31,262 nucleotides of DNA, taken from an uncultured Sphingobacteriales bacterium. Lineage in GTDB: Bacteria > Bacteroidota > Bacteroidia > Chitinophagales > Chitinophagaceae. Below, piece after piece: positions 1-7,156 of this stretch (position 1 is its first letter; each line of letters opens with the position of its first letter). The position numbers and the translations under genes were made by a program. Below the pieces are notes generated by a model. That model was not told where the DNA came from and ran no database searches. It worked only from the letters and a program-made list of their open reading frames with translations. The DNA is taken from the NCBI GenBank assembly GCA_937991535.1, contig CALKHN010000114.1:1-31262 (forward strand). The letters run 5' to 3'.

Positions 1-292
1 TTGGCATTTACACATTCCCTATCTTTGGTTTACGCCCTAAATGGATAATTCTATTAAATTATTTATCAGGCAAAAACGATCGCCAGTATCAGTTCTGGAA
101 ACGTGACCCTCTGGCTATTCCGTTAAGTACGATAAAAATATTAGAACAAAAACCGGAATATATACATAATAATCCTGTGGCTGAAAAAAATGGGCATTAT
201 GTAACCTGCCTGAAGATTACAGGTGGAGTAGTGCAAGGTTCTATTTAAAAGGCGTTGATGAATTTGGTTTCCTGACACATTATAAGGAGTGA
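1..292 (+). pseudogene. 3' end of REP-associated (Y1/IS200-type) tyrosine transposase, frameshifted
   Basis: The frame starting at base 3 reads a transposase C-terminal segment containing QYQFWKRDP and EYIHNNPV, typical of the Y1_Tnp/RAYT family (single-strand DNA HUH nucleases linked to REP hairpins). At a run of seven A (184-190) the family-like sequence moves to another frame and continues as KWALCNLPEDYRWSSARFY to a stop at 290-292, matching the usual 'EDYRWSSA' ending. In the original frame translation runs into an unrelated tail and stops at 246-248. The 5' part with the HUH motif and catalytic Tyr lies outside the window, so only the end can be judged. REP-like hairpins follow at once, as expected for this family. 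A homopolymer sequencing error or -1 slippage on A_AAA_AAT cannot be excluded; decay is the simplest reading. Confidence 0.75.
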
Positions 293-357
293 GTGTTTCG
301 GTGTGTGAAGACACACTCCGATAGGGGAAATTTTCCGGTCGGTGAGACACCGACCGG
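291..357. repeat. REP-like hairpin pair after the transposase
   Basis: Two inverted repeats lie back to back. The second is perfect: CCGGTCGGTG at 335-344, spacer AGA, CACCGACCGG at 348-357. The first is weaker: GTGTGT at 301-306 and ACACAC at 311-316 around GAAG, nested inside GAGTGT/ACACTC (291-296/313-318). A short palindrome GGAAATTTTCC lies between them. Their position right behind a RAYT-type transposase fits REP elements, which such enzymes are known to recognise. The second hairpin forms the present 5' end of the next ORF. Confidence 0.75.
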
Positions 358-737
358 TAGCGGAAATACTGGAAGCAAAGTCCGCAGCAGGATATGTTGC
401 AAAAGGATACGAATGGTTGGCAGAAACAGCATCGCCTTTCTTTAAAACAATAGACTTTTATAATGAAGCCGAAAAGGTAGGCGTAAGCTTAAAAACTGTA
501 AATGCGGAAAAGAATTTTACGTTTGAAAATATTCTTAAAAACATAGATGATTTGGTCAATTTGAAGAATGTGGGTTCTACAGCTACATTTAAAGGAATAG
601 AAAGACCAATAAAAAATGTTGAACTTCATATTGGGATACCGAGAGGGTATAATAAAGGCAATTTAAATGAGGTTATGCGAATAGCTCAAGACAAGTTGGG
701 CAGGAATAATGTTAGAATTGTTGAATTATCAGATTAA
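342..737 (+). CDS. Orphan toxin C-terminal domain (CdiA-type endonuclease-like), 5'-truncated
   Basis: The 131-residue ORF opens with GTG inside the REP hairpin, so its first 7 or so residues are encoded by the repeat and are not original; an in-frame TGA at 306-308 closes the frame upstream. From about residue 8 it resembles the C-terminal nuclease domain of contact-dependent or polymorphic toxins: a segment VSLKTVNAEKNF (compare the SxKT element of these domains), a helical stretch, then VELHIGIPRGYNKGNLNEV and a closing beta strand (NVRIVEL), like the 'L.IAVP.gt....w..i..A' ending of that group. The long delivery part (RHS or filament-type) is absent. It sits 5 bp before a probable immunity gene. 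The family call is by eye and tentative; whether it is translated from GTG 342 is doubtful. It may be a displaced toxin tip. Confidence 0.5.
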   Translation: MRHRPVAEILEAKSAAGYVAKGYEWLAETASPFFKTIDFYNEAEKVGVSLKTVNAEKNFTFENILKNIDDLVNLKNVGSTATFKGIERPIKNVELHIGIPRGYNKGNLNEVMRIAQDKLGRNNVRIVELSD

Positions 738-742
738 AATTT

Positions 743-1501
743 ATGAAAGTTGGTTTATCACTTAGTTTTGATGAAAGTTTTTTTGTGCCTTCATTCTATG
801 TTAATCTATTTAAAGAATTTGCGAGGTTCAGTCCAGAGAGACTTACACAAAAGTATAAGACCAAAAAATGGAATAGAAGTGAACACATTAAAATATTAGA
901 AAACTATCAATCCCATGAAACCATTGCTATTGGCAATAATAATTCTGATATATTTAGCATTGTTATTACTGGAAGTAAACACCCTCACCGTCATATAAGT
1001 ATTGTGCAAGAAAATGAAATTTTTCACCCTTCTAATAGCGAAATAGAAAGGATAATTGATCATAAGAGTTTTAACGCAGGGTTTTTATATAATGAGGATT
1101 TTGAGTGTGTACAATCTACTTCATTTATTGAAAATATTGACCATAGAAATATAGATAAAGATATTTGGCGAACAATTGAAAATACACCTTATAAAATAGG
1201 GCTTTTTGATAAAAAAGAGTATGATATTAAGTTTAATCCTGGCAGAAGTGTTTTAATATCATATACATGGTTAATGGTAGCGTGGAAAATGTGGTTTGGA
1301 GGGGAATTTTTTAAATTAGTTCCCAAAGAAAGAATACTAAGTTTTCCATATGCCACAGAAATAAAAGAATTACCAACTGGTCAGGTATTTGTTCAGTTGT
1401 ATGATAAAATAGAGGACCCACATACTCCGGATAATATATTTAGGCAATGGAAATGGAGAGAGTGGCTAGACTATGATGGATTGGAAGAAAAATATGGTTG
1501 A
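743..1501 (+). CDS. Hypothetical protein, probable immunity protein
   Basis: I do not recognise this 252-residue protein from its sequence. It has no signal peptide or membrane segment, is rich in aromatic and charged residues (for example WLMVAWKMWFGGEFF around residues 176-190) and ends in an acidic tail. The ATG lies 5 bp after the stop of the toxin-like ORF, the classic layout of a toxin C-terminus and its cognate immunity gene. The gene is visibly more AT-rich than bshC or hsdM, as is common for transferred toxin/immunity cassettes. The immunity role is inferred only from position and composition. Confidence 0.6.
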   Translation: MKVGLSLSFDESFFVPSFYVNLFKEFARFSPERLTQKYKTKKWNRSEHIKILENYQSHETIAIGNNNSDIFSIVITGSKHPHRHISIVQENEIFHPSNSEIERIIDHKSFNAGFLYNEDFECVQSTSFIENIDHRNIDKDIWRTIENTPYKIGLFDKKEYDIKFNPGRSVLISYTWLMVAWKMWFGGEFFKLVPKERILSFPYATEIKELPTGQVFVQLYDKIEDPHTPDNIFRQWKWREWLDYDGLEEKYG

Positions 1502-1803
1502 TTTTTTCTGCCGGCGTTCCAGTGCCGTGCAACTTCCACGAACCTTCTATAATAAGCTGTCCGGAACTCCGGACATAAGCTATAATCGGATGCTGTGATA
1601 GCTTAGCTATACTTTAAATGTTTTTATCCGGGAAACAGTTTGATGGCTTTATAAAAAAAAGCAAAAAATGAATGTAAAAAGCAAAGACAAAATATCCGGC
1701 TTCCTTTTTTTTGCCCACATTGGTGTTCCAGCTACCCGCCGTTGTTGTGTATGCAGGGCGGATACTGCGGGTGGCGTACCAACAACAGTAACTGCAGAAC
1801 TGC
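1502..1803. other. Non-coding spacer with hairpins
   Basis: No gene is supported here. Directly after the immunity-like gene is a perfect hairpin GTCCGG-AACT-CCGGAC at 1559-1574, which lacks a T run and so looks more like another REP-type hairpin than a terminator. GTTGTTG at 1741-1747 pairs with CAACAAC at 1780-1786. ORFs crossing this stretch on both strands are low in recognisable content and were rejected. Confidence 0.5.
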
Positions 1804-2021
1804 CTATTTTTTCTCCAATAATTTCTCCAATAATTTTTCCACTCTTTCAATCATCTCATCTTTTTCCCTTAGCATCCTTTCGTACAATGCAATCTTTTCT
1901 TTATGAAGCTGAATTAATTTTTCGATAGGATGAAAATGGATAGTGCCAACGCTTCCTGCTTGATACCGAGCATCTCCCGGAAGCGCTTTATATTCCGTCC
2001 TTCAGGTATTTTATTCTGCAT
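1804..2021 (-). pseudogene. XRE-type HTH regulator remnant with internal deletion
   Basis: Reading from ATG at 2021 the protein begins MQNKIPEGRNIKRFREMLGI and continues KQEALA, which is the start of a family of small Bacteroidota XRE-type DNA-binding proteins. After about 30 codons the frame stops (LSKN*), but an overlapping frame continues with FHPIEKLIQLHKEKIALYER and a coiled-coil tail ending EKLLEKLLEKK at the stop at 1804. Those two pieces match the beginning and the end of one family; the middle, including most of the helix-turn-helix, is missing and the two halves are out of frame. An internal deletion joining the ends explains it best. Not expected to be functional. Confidence 0.7.
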
Positions 2022-2295
2022 AATGGGAGTGTTTATAACAGGTCAAATGTAAGGTTTTAAAGCCATATGCAGTAATGGTAATTCAGCAGTAAATTATTCC
2101 TGTAGTTACTATAATATCTGCTATGTAGTGGTATTCCTGCTCAATAGCGGACAAGGCGTATACGAGTGCGACGCAATAAATGAGCAATAGCAGCACCACA
2201 GCTAAGTACAAAAATACCCTACACCTTACGCCTTATACCATATACCCTACGCCAAACCTGATGGCTCAAAGCTGAAACCTAACATCCGCTGCCGG

Positions 2296-3900
2296 TCACG
2301 CCTCTCTTAATACACCAAACTTTTTATCGAAGGTGGGGGCATGCTCATACAGCATATCAATAAATGATTTACCATACCGGGCATAATACGGCAATATATT
2401 TTCCACCCTTTCCTGCAGGGTATTATTGGGAAACAATGCCGATTTCAATTTCCGCAATTGGGCGGTTATTGCGTCATATTTATTTTTCTCGGCTCTCAGC
2501 ATTTTCTTCTCTAAGTTTTTAAGTGCTTTTACAGATTTTGCTTCCAATGCGCTGACATGTTGGGTAAGCGTTATGTCAACCCGGTTTGTGACCGACCTGA
2601 GATGATCATAAAAGTCGGCCAATTGCGCTGTTTCTTTTTCAAGCGTTAGTTGCAGGGTGCTGCGGGCTTTAATGATATTATTCAGCAACAGCGCTTCGTC
2701 TTTAAAAATATCTTCGGCCGAAAGCTGCAGCTTCTCCATCAGGCGGGTCATTTTTTGCTCCACGATTAAGAAAGAATTGCGCAGTATCAAAACAGGGTAG
2801 GGTACATTATAGTGAGCAAACATTTCCTTTAACTCAAGCCAGTAAGCAACTTCAGAACCTCCGCCAATAAAGGCCACATTAGGCAAAATCGTTTCCTGGA
2901 ACAAACCGCGCAATACCACATTCGGACTAAACCGTTCGGGATAGCCGTGCAGTTCATTTAATATTTCATTGCGGGAAAAGCGGATACCCGTATTGTTGAT
3001 TTCAAACTGATCGCCGGTTTTGATTATTCTCTCCCTGATACCGTCTTTCATGTAGAAAAGGTTAATATCTCTTGGATTAACCTGGGCATGATAATGTTTT
3101 GCCAGTTGCCCGGCAGTTTGTTTAACAATCGCAGCAGGGGTATGCTGCAGAAGATCGTCTTCAAATACGCTTGTCATCTCTTTTTTTAGGGCCCTATTAT
3201 CTGCGATCAATACCAACAGCCCGTAATTTTCAAACAGGCTGTTCACAAATTTTAAAGTGCCTTCCTGTACCGATGAAGACTGGCAGTAACAGGTTTTCAG
3301 CAGTTCAGCCAATTGTTGTCCATGCTCAAGAACACTAAGTTCCCCGCTAATGCGATCAATAAAGGAATCCAGCCCTTTGGTGCTCATTCTGCCAACCGCG
3401 CCCGTTTGATTGGTTTCCCAGGTTAGCTTTTCACCATTTAAGTAAATATGGTTCAATTCTTCCAGGTCATTATCCTCGCTGCCCATATAGTACACAGGCA
3501 CAAAATGATATTGCGGATAAGCAGCGCTTAGCTCATCGGACAATTTTATGGCATGTACAATTTTGTAAATGAAGTACAGGTAGCCGGTAAACAGATTGGG
3601 CTGATGCGCGGTGCATACCGTAAATGTCTTGTTATCCGCTAACTTCTCTATATTGGATTTAACCTTTTCGGATGTAGTAATTTGTGCATATTGGGTTTTA
3701 AGCGCGGCTACTAAAGCTGTACGGTCGGTGCTAAACAATTTCCTTTCTTCAATAGCGCCGCCAACTCCCTCAAGGCTGGCGCTGTGTTTATAAAAGGGCT
3801 GTAATGTTGTTCGCTGATGCAGGTAATCAATAGCCAAAGCAGAAAAAGCGTTGGTGCTGTCGTAACTAATCCATTCGGCAGTAAAATTCATATCATTCAC
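2296..3900 (-). CDS. bshC: Bacillithiol biosynthesis cysteine-adding enzyme BshC
   Basis: BshC is the putative ligase that adds cysteine to glucosaminyl-malate in the last step of bacillithiol synthesis, a cytoplasmic low-molecular-weight thiol made by Firmicutes and many Bacteroidota. The 534-residue length fits the family. Visible marks are HQPNLFTGYLYFIYK at 99-113 (family form 'QQPglfgGPlytiyK'), YYMGSEDNDLEELNH at 137-151, and GGGSEVAYWLELKEMF in the second half, followed by a Lys/Glu-rich coiled coil near residues 440-500. Two in-frame ATGs (residues 1 and 4) are possible starts. It stands alone between the accessory patch and uxuA; bshA and bshB are not in the window, although the PIG-L domain at 21761-23668 belongs to the same superfamily as BshB. 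Confidence 0.92.
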   Translation of the reverse strand: MNDMNFTAEWISYDSTNAFSALAIDYLHQRTTLQPFYKHSASLEGVGGAIEERKLFSTDRTALVAALKTQYAQITTSEKVKSNIEKLADNKTFTVCTAHQPNLFTGYLYFIYKIVHAIKLSDELSAAYPQYHFVPVYYMGSEDNDLEELNHIYLNGEKLTWETNQTGAVGRMSTKGLDSFIDRISGELSVLEHGQQLAELLKTCYCQSSSVQEGTLKFVNSLFENYGLLVLIADNRALKKEMTSVFEDDLLQHTPAAIVKQTAGQLAKHYHAQVNPRDINLFYMKDGIRERIIKTGDQFEINNTGIRFSRNEILNELHGYPERFSPNVVLRGLFQETILPNVAFIGGGSEVAYWLELKEMFAHYNVPYPVLILRNSFLIVEQKMTRLMEKLQLSAEDIFKDEALLLNNIIKARSTLQLTLEKETAQLADFYDHLRSVTNRVDITLTQHVSALEAKSVKALKNLEKKMLRAEKNKYDAITAQLRKLKSALFPNNTLQERVENILPYYARYGKSFIDMLYEHAPTFDKKFGVLREA

Positions 3901-4263
3901 AATAAAATATGGGGCAAATTAGCTAATTCATATAAATGGATCGGGAAATTACATTTTTATTAAGAGAAAGTTTCAATGGGGATGGCCCAAAAAAGCTACA
4001 ACCTCCCGGTTGAGAGGTTGCACTTGAAGTTGATTGACACTAACCCACCATATGTTGAATAGCTTGTTCTGTAAGGCTAACTGAATGGGTTCAATTTTGA
4101 AAGAAATTTCTTTCTGTGATAAAACTACCGCTATTTTAAGCGAAAATCAATACCATAAAGCGGGTATAAAATGTTAATTTTTTTTAACGCAAAGTAGACT
4201 ATTGATTTTGTATTTTTCTAATAACCAATTATTTAGAGAATTAAAATGCCACTCCGAAAGCTT
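3901..4263. other. Spacer between uxuA and bshC
   Basis: No gene is seen in 363 bp. Both flanking genes are on the minus strand, so this must hold the bshC promoter and the end of the uxuA transcript. A hairpin CAACCTC (3999-4005) / GAGGTTG (4014-4020) is present. On the minus strand TAATTTG, close to the Bacteroidota -7 box, lies about 20-30 bp before the bshC start, without a clear TTTG partner. Confidence 0.4.
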
Positions 4264-5442
4264 TTAATTAAAATGCAGCCCTTTTGAAATACCCAATTCC
4301 AATCCACGCAATTCTGCCAGTCCACGCAAACGGCCTATAGCGGAATAACCGGGATTTGTGATTTTATCCATGTCGTCCAGCATCTGGTGACCATGATCGG
4401 GGCGGAAAGGTATAGGATGAGCCGCTTGCTGCTGAATGGTGAGCAGGGATTTCATCACCGCATACATATCCACATTGCCCTCAAGATGATCGGCTTCGTA
4501 GAAATTGCCATCCTCATCTCTTACTACGTTGCGCAAATGTGCAAAATAAATGCGGGCGCCCAGGTCTTTGATCATTGCCGGAAGATCATTTGCGGGGTTA
4601 GCGCCCAGCGATCCCGTACAAAAGCAGATCCCGTTTGAGGGCGCTTCTGAATAAGAAATAATATCCCGAAGGTCTTTTTGCGAGCACACAATGCGTGGTA
4701 AGCCCAATATATCAAATGGGGGGTCATCGGGGTGAATGGCCAACTGAATGCCTAATTCGGCTGCTGCGGGAGCTACCTGTTGTAAAAACCAGGAAAGGTT
4801 ACTCTTTAATGCAGCACGGTCAATATCCTTATACTTTTCCAATTCCTTTTTCATACCGTCCGTTGTTCGCCTTTCCTCTCCGGGAATACCGAACAAAATG
4901 GTATTGACCAGGTTTTCTTTTTCGGCTGAAGTGTATGCATTATTTTTTTTAGCCGCTTTTTCAATGATAGCGGCGGGATAGGTTTTTTCAGCATCTTTTC
5001 TTTGCAGGATGTGTATATCAAACAAAGCCAGATCGCTCCAGTTAAAATAGAGTGCTTTTGAGCCATCACGCATGGTGTAATTGATATCTGTTCTTGTCCA
5101 GTCGTTTACCGGCATAAAATTGTAAGTAACAACCTTCACGCCGCAGGAGGCAAGGTTGGCAAGCGATTGTTTGTATTTTTCAATCAGTTCCGCATAATTG
5201 CCGCTGCGCGTTTTTATGTTTTCGTGCACGGTAAGGCTTTCCACTACACTCCATTCAAAGCCCCCTGCTTTCAGTTCATCCTGGCGCCTGCGTATTTCTT
5301 CTTTCGTCCATACTTCACCGTGGGGAATATGGTGCAGCGCGGTAACAATGCCCTGAACGCCAGCCTGTTTAATATCCCGGAGACTTACAGGATCATTTGG
5401 CCCGAACCAGCGCCATGTTTGTAGTAATTGTTTGGTATGCAT
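4264..5442 (-). CDS. uxuA: Mannonate dehydratase
   Basis: UxuA converts D-mannonate to 2-keto-3-deoxy-D-gluconate (EC 4.2.1.8) in cytoplasmic hexuronate catabolism. The protein (392 residues from the preferred start) begins MHTKQLLQTWRWFGPNDPVS, the standard opening of the family. Metal-binding and active-site segments are present in order: AIHPDDPPFDILGLPRIV, GICFCTGSLGAN (Cys ligand), IYFAHLRNV (His ligand) and FRPDHGHQ near residues 346-353 (Asp-His pair). I chose ATG at 5442 over a GTG eight codons upstream because the extra residues TVNNNKN are low complexity and unlike the family. It lies at the end of the sugar region, transcribed away from the BNR_4 gene, and points to a uronic-acid-containing substrate. 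Confidence 0.95.
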   Translation of the reverse strand: MHTKQLLQTWRWFGPNDPVSLRDIKQAGVQGIVTALHHIPHGEVWTKEEIRRRQDELKAGGFEWSVVESLTVHENIKTRSGNYAELIEKYKQSLANLASCGVKVVTYNFMPVNDWTRTDINYTMRDGSKALYFNWSDLALFDIHILQRKDAEKTYPAAIIEKAAKKNNAYTSAEKENLVNTILFGIPGEERRTTDGMKKELEKYKDIDRAALKSNLSWFLQQVAPAAAELGIQLAIHPDDPPFDILGLPRIVCSQKDLRDIISYSEAPSNGICFCTGSLGANPANDLPAMIKDLGARIYFAHLRNVVRDEDGNFYEADHLEGNVDMYAVMKSLLTIQQQAAHPIPFRPDHGHQMLDDMDKITNPGYSAIGRLRGLAELRGLELGISKGLHFN

Positions 5443-5467
5443 GTTTTTGTTATTGTTTACAGTCACT

Positions 5468-5575
5468 GAAAGGTTTCCAACTTTTCAAAGGTTGGAAACC
5501 TTCAACACATTGTGCGAAAGTATAAGTTAAAAAATGAAAATTCAAAGACGGAGTTCTCATTTTTCATTTTGTTAC
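5468..5575. repeat. Two-hairpin repeat element, copy A
   Basis: Hairpin 1 has perfect 12-bp arms, AAGGTTTCCAAC at 5470-5481 and its complement at 5491-5502. A conserved linker (ACATTGTGCG) follows, then hairpin 2 with AAAATGAAAA at 5531-5540 and TTTTCATTTT at 5561-5570. The same element recurs in the same orientation at 7032-7135, on the other side of the BNR_4 gene. Copy A lies in the divergent uxuA/BNR spacer and so in or near both promoters. Confidence 0.85.
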
Positions 5576-5650
5576 TTTTGGCCGTGAACAAAGGTAAACT
5601 TACCAGTCGTCTTTCACTCTTTGTATTGTCAAATTATAAATCCCGCCGGC

Positions 5651-6964
5651 ATGCTGATACGTACAACAATATTGTTTCTTTTTTCATTCTTGGTTTTTTC
5701 AGAGATCAACGCCCAGCAACCGCAGGTACTCAGTTATGACGGAGCCTGGTGTTGGTTCAGCGACCCCCGCGCTATTTATACCAGCGCCAGCAAAACCATG
5801 ATTGTTACCGGCTGGATTGATAAAACCGGAAATGTGTATGCTGCATCGCTGGAGCCCGGCTCGGGAAAAATTGTCAATAAAAAGCTTTATCACGAATTGG
5901 AGATAGACGATCACGATAACCCGGCTTTCCTGGAATTAGCCGATGGAAACATATTGAGCCAGTATACCTGGCACAATGGCACCGTAAATGGGATGGGCGT
6001 TATTCAAAATATCACAGAGCATCCCTATGATGTAAAGTGCTTTGGCGCACCCCTGATATTTAAACCGTATACTGAAGCGCTTGTTAGCAAATACAAGAAG
6101 CAAACATACAGTTATGCCAATCCGTTCAGGCTGGAATCTGAGCAAAATAAATTGTATAGTTTCGGCCGCTGGATTGGTTTTAAACCTAACCTGATTACGT
6201 CTACAGACAACGGAAAAACCTGGTCGGAACCCAGGGTGGTGATCACCTCCAGAGGGCTGGATGTTAACAATCGCCCTTATGTTAAATACCATTCTGATGG
6301 AAAATCAAAGATCCACCTGTTATTTACCAACGGGCATCCCAACAACGAGCCGCTTAATTCCGTGTACTATTGTTATTATGAAAACAATGCTTTCTGGCGG
6401 GCAGACGGTATGCAAATATGTACGGTTGATCAATTACCATTTCATCCGGAAGATGCATCCATAGTATATAAGGCTACGCCGGCAACAGGCAAGGCATGGA
6501 TATTTGATATTGCAACGGATAAAAAAGGCCGTCCCGTGGTGGCTTATACCCGGTACCCTTCTAACCGGGAGCATCTTTATTATTATGCAGCATATAACAA
6601 TGGAAAATGGGAAGATCATTTGCTTATTAATTCCGGAACGTGGTTTCCGGAAGATGAAGAAGGTAAAAAACAAAGGGAGGAGAATTATTCCGGCGGTATG
6701 ACGCTGGATCCTGCAGATCCGTCAACGCTGTATTTTTCTCACCAGGTCAATGGTATTTTTGAGCTGTCAAAAGCAATAACCAGAAATTTTGGAAAAAGCT
6801 GGAAAATAACACCCATAACGCGTAATTCCAAACTGAATAATGTGCGTCCGGTTGTACCGCGTTATAAGAAAAAATCTGACCCAACGGTATTACTGTGGAT
6901 GCAATTTAGAAAGTACCGGCATTACACGGACTATGATGCGGATATTGTGTACCGGGTTTGGTAA
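5651..6964 (+). CDS. Secreted BNR_4-type repeat protein (possible polysaccharide-active enzyme)
   Basis: The preferred start, ATG 5651, gives 437 residues opening with a Sec signal peptide (MLIRTTILFLFSFLVFSEINA, cut before QQPQ); an upstream ATG at 5621 would put ten unlikely residues before it. The mature part reads as a beta-propeller of the BNR_4 type: DGAWCWFSDPRAIY, then DDHDNPAFLELADGNILSQY, and an Asp-box STDNGKTW, with a second similar box (RNFGKSW) near the C-terminus. Relatives of this fold include sialidase-like proteins and some ulvan lyases (PL24/PL25), and many members have no assigned function. It is the only gene here that could cleave a polysaccharide outside the cell. It is divergent from uxuA and convergent with susD, and both sides carry the two-hairpin repeat. 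Substrate unknown. Confidence 0.8.
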   Translation: MLIRTTILFLFSFLVFSEINAQQPQVLSYDGAWCWFSDPRAIYTSASKTMIVTGWIDKTGNVYAASLEPGSGKIVNKKLYHELEIDDHDNPAFLELADGNILSQYTWHNGTVNGMGVIQNITEHPYDVKCFGAPLIFKPYTEALVSKYKKQTYSYANPFRLESEQNKLYSFGRWIGFKPNLITSTDNGKTWSEPRVVITSRGLDVNNRPYVKYHSDGKSKIHLLFTNGHPNNEPLNSVYYCYYENNAFWRADGMQICTVDQLPFHPEDASIVYKATPATGKAWIFDIATDKKGRPVVAYTRYPSNREHLYYYAAYNNGKWEDHLLINSGTWFPEDEEGKKQREENYSGGMTLDPADPSTLYFSHQVNGIFELSKAITRNFGKSWKITPITRNSKLNNVRPVVPRYKKKSDPTVLLWMQFRKYRHYTDYDADIVYRVW

Positions 6965-7031
6965 GAAAAGGCATAGTCTCAAAAAAATTATACTTAATCT
7001 CAGCGCAACGGGCATTAACCCCTATTGCACC

Positions 7032-7135
7032 TCAAGGTTTCCAATCTTTCAAAGGTTGGAAACCTTCGATACATTGTGCGGAAATATACGTTAAAAAGTG
7101 AAAAGTGAAAGACGATGCTTTCACTTTTCAAATGG
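7032..7135. repeat. Two-hairpin repeat element, copy B; possible bidirectional terminator
   Basis: Hairpin 1 pairs 7034-7044 with 7056-7066 (AAGGTTTCCAA arms, nearly as in copy A). Hairpin 2 pairs TGAAAAGTGAAAG (7099-7111) with CTTTCACTTTTCA (7118-7130), a perfect 13-bp stem. The linker ACATTGTGCG is the same as in copy A, but the second stem differs in sequence while staying paired. It lies between the convergent ends of the BNR_4 gene and susD, where a terminator is expected. Confidence 0.8.
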
Positions 7136-7156
7136 AATGTTTTTTTATATACTTAA

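Noticed and set aside
1614..1928. Overlapping ORFs on both strands (78 and 86 residues)
   Set aside because: Composition is that of translated spacer and they overlap the XRE pseudogene; the real coding signal there is on the minus strand in other frames.
3999..4020. Hairpin as uxuA terminator
   Set aside because: It is over 240 bp past the uxuA stop and no T run follows on the minus strand; left as an unexplained hairpin.
5512..5739. 75-residue plus-strand ORF before the BNR gene
   Set aside because: It is encoded by the repeat element and overlaps the BNR signal peptide in another frame.
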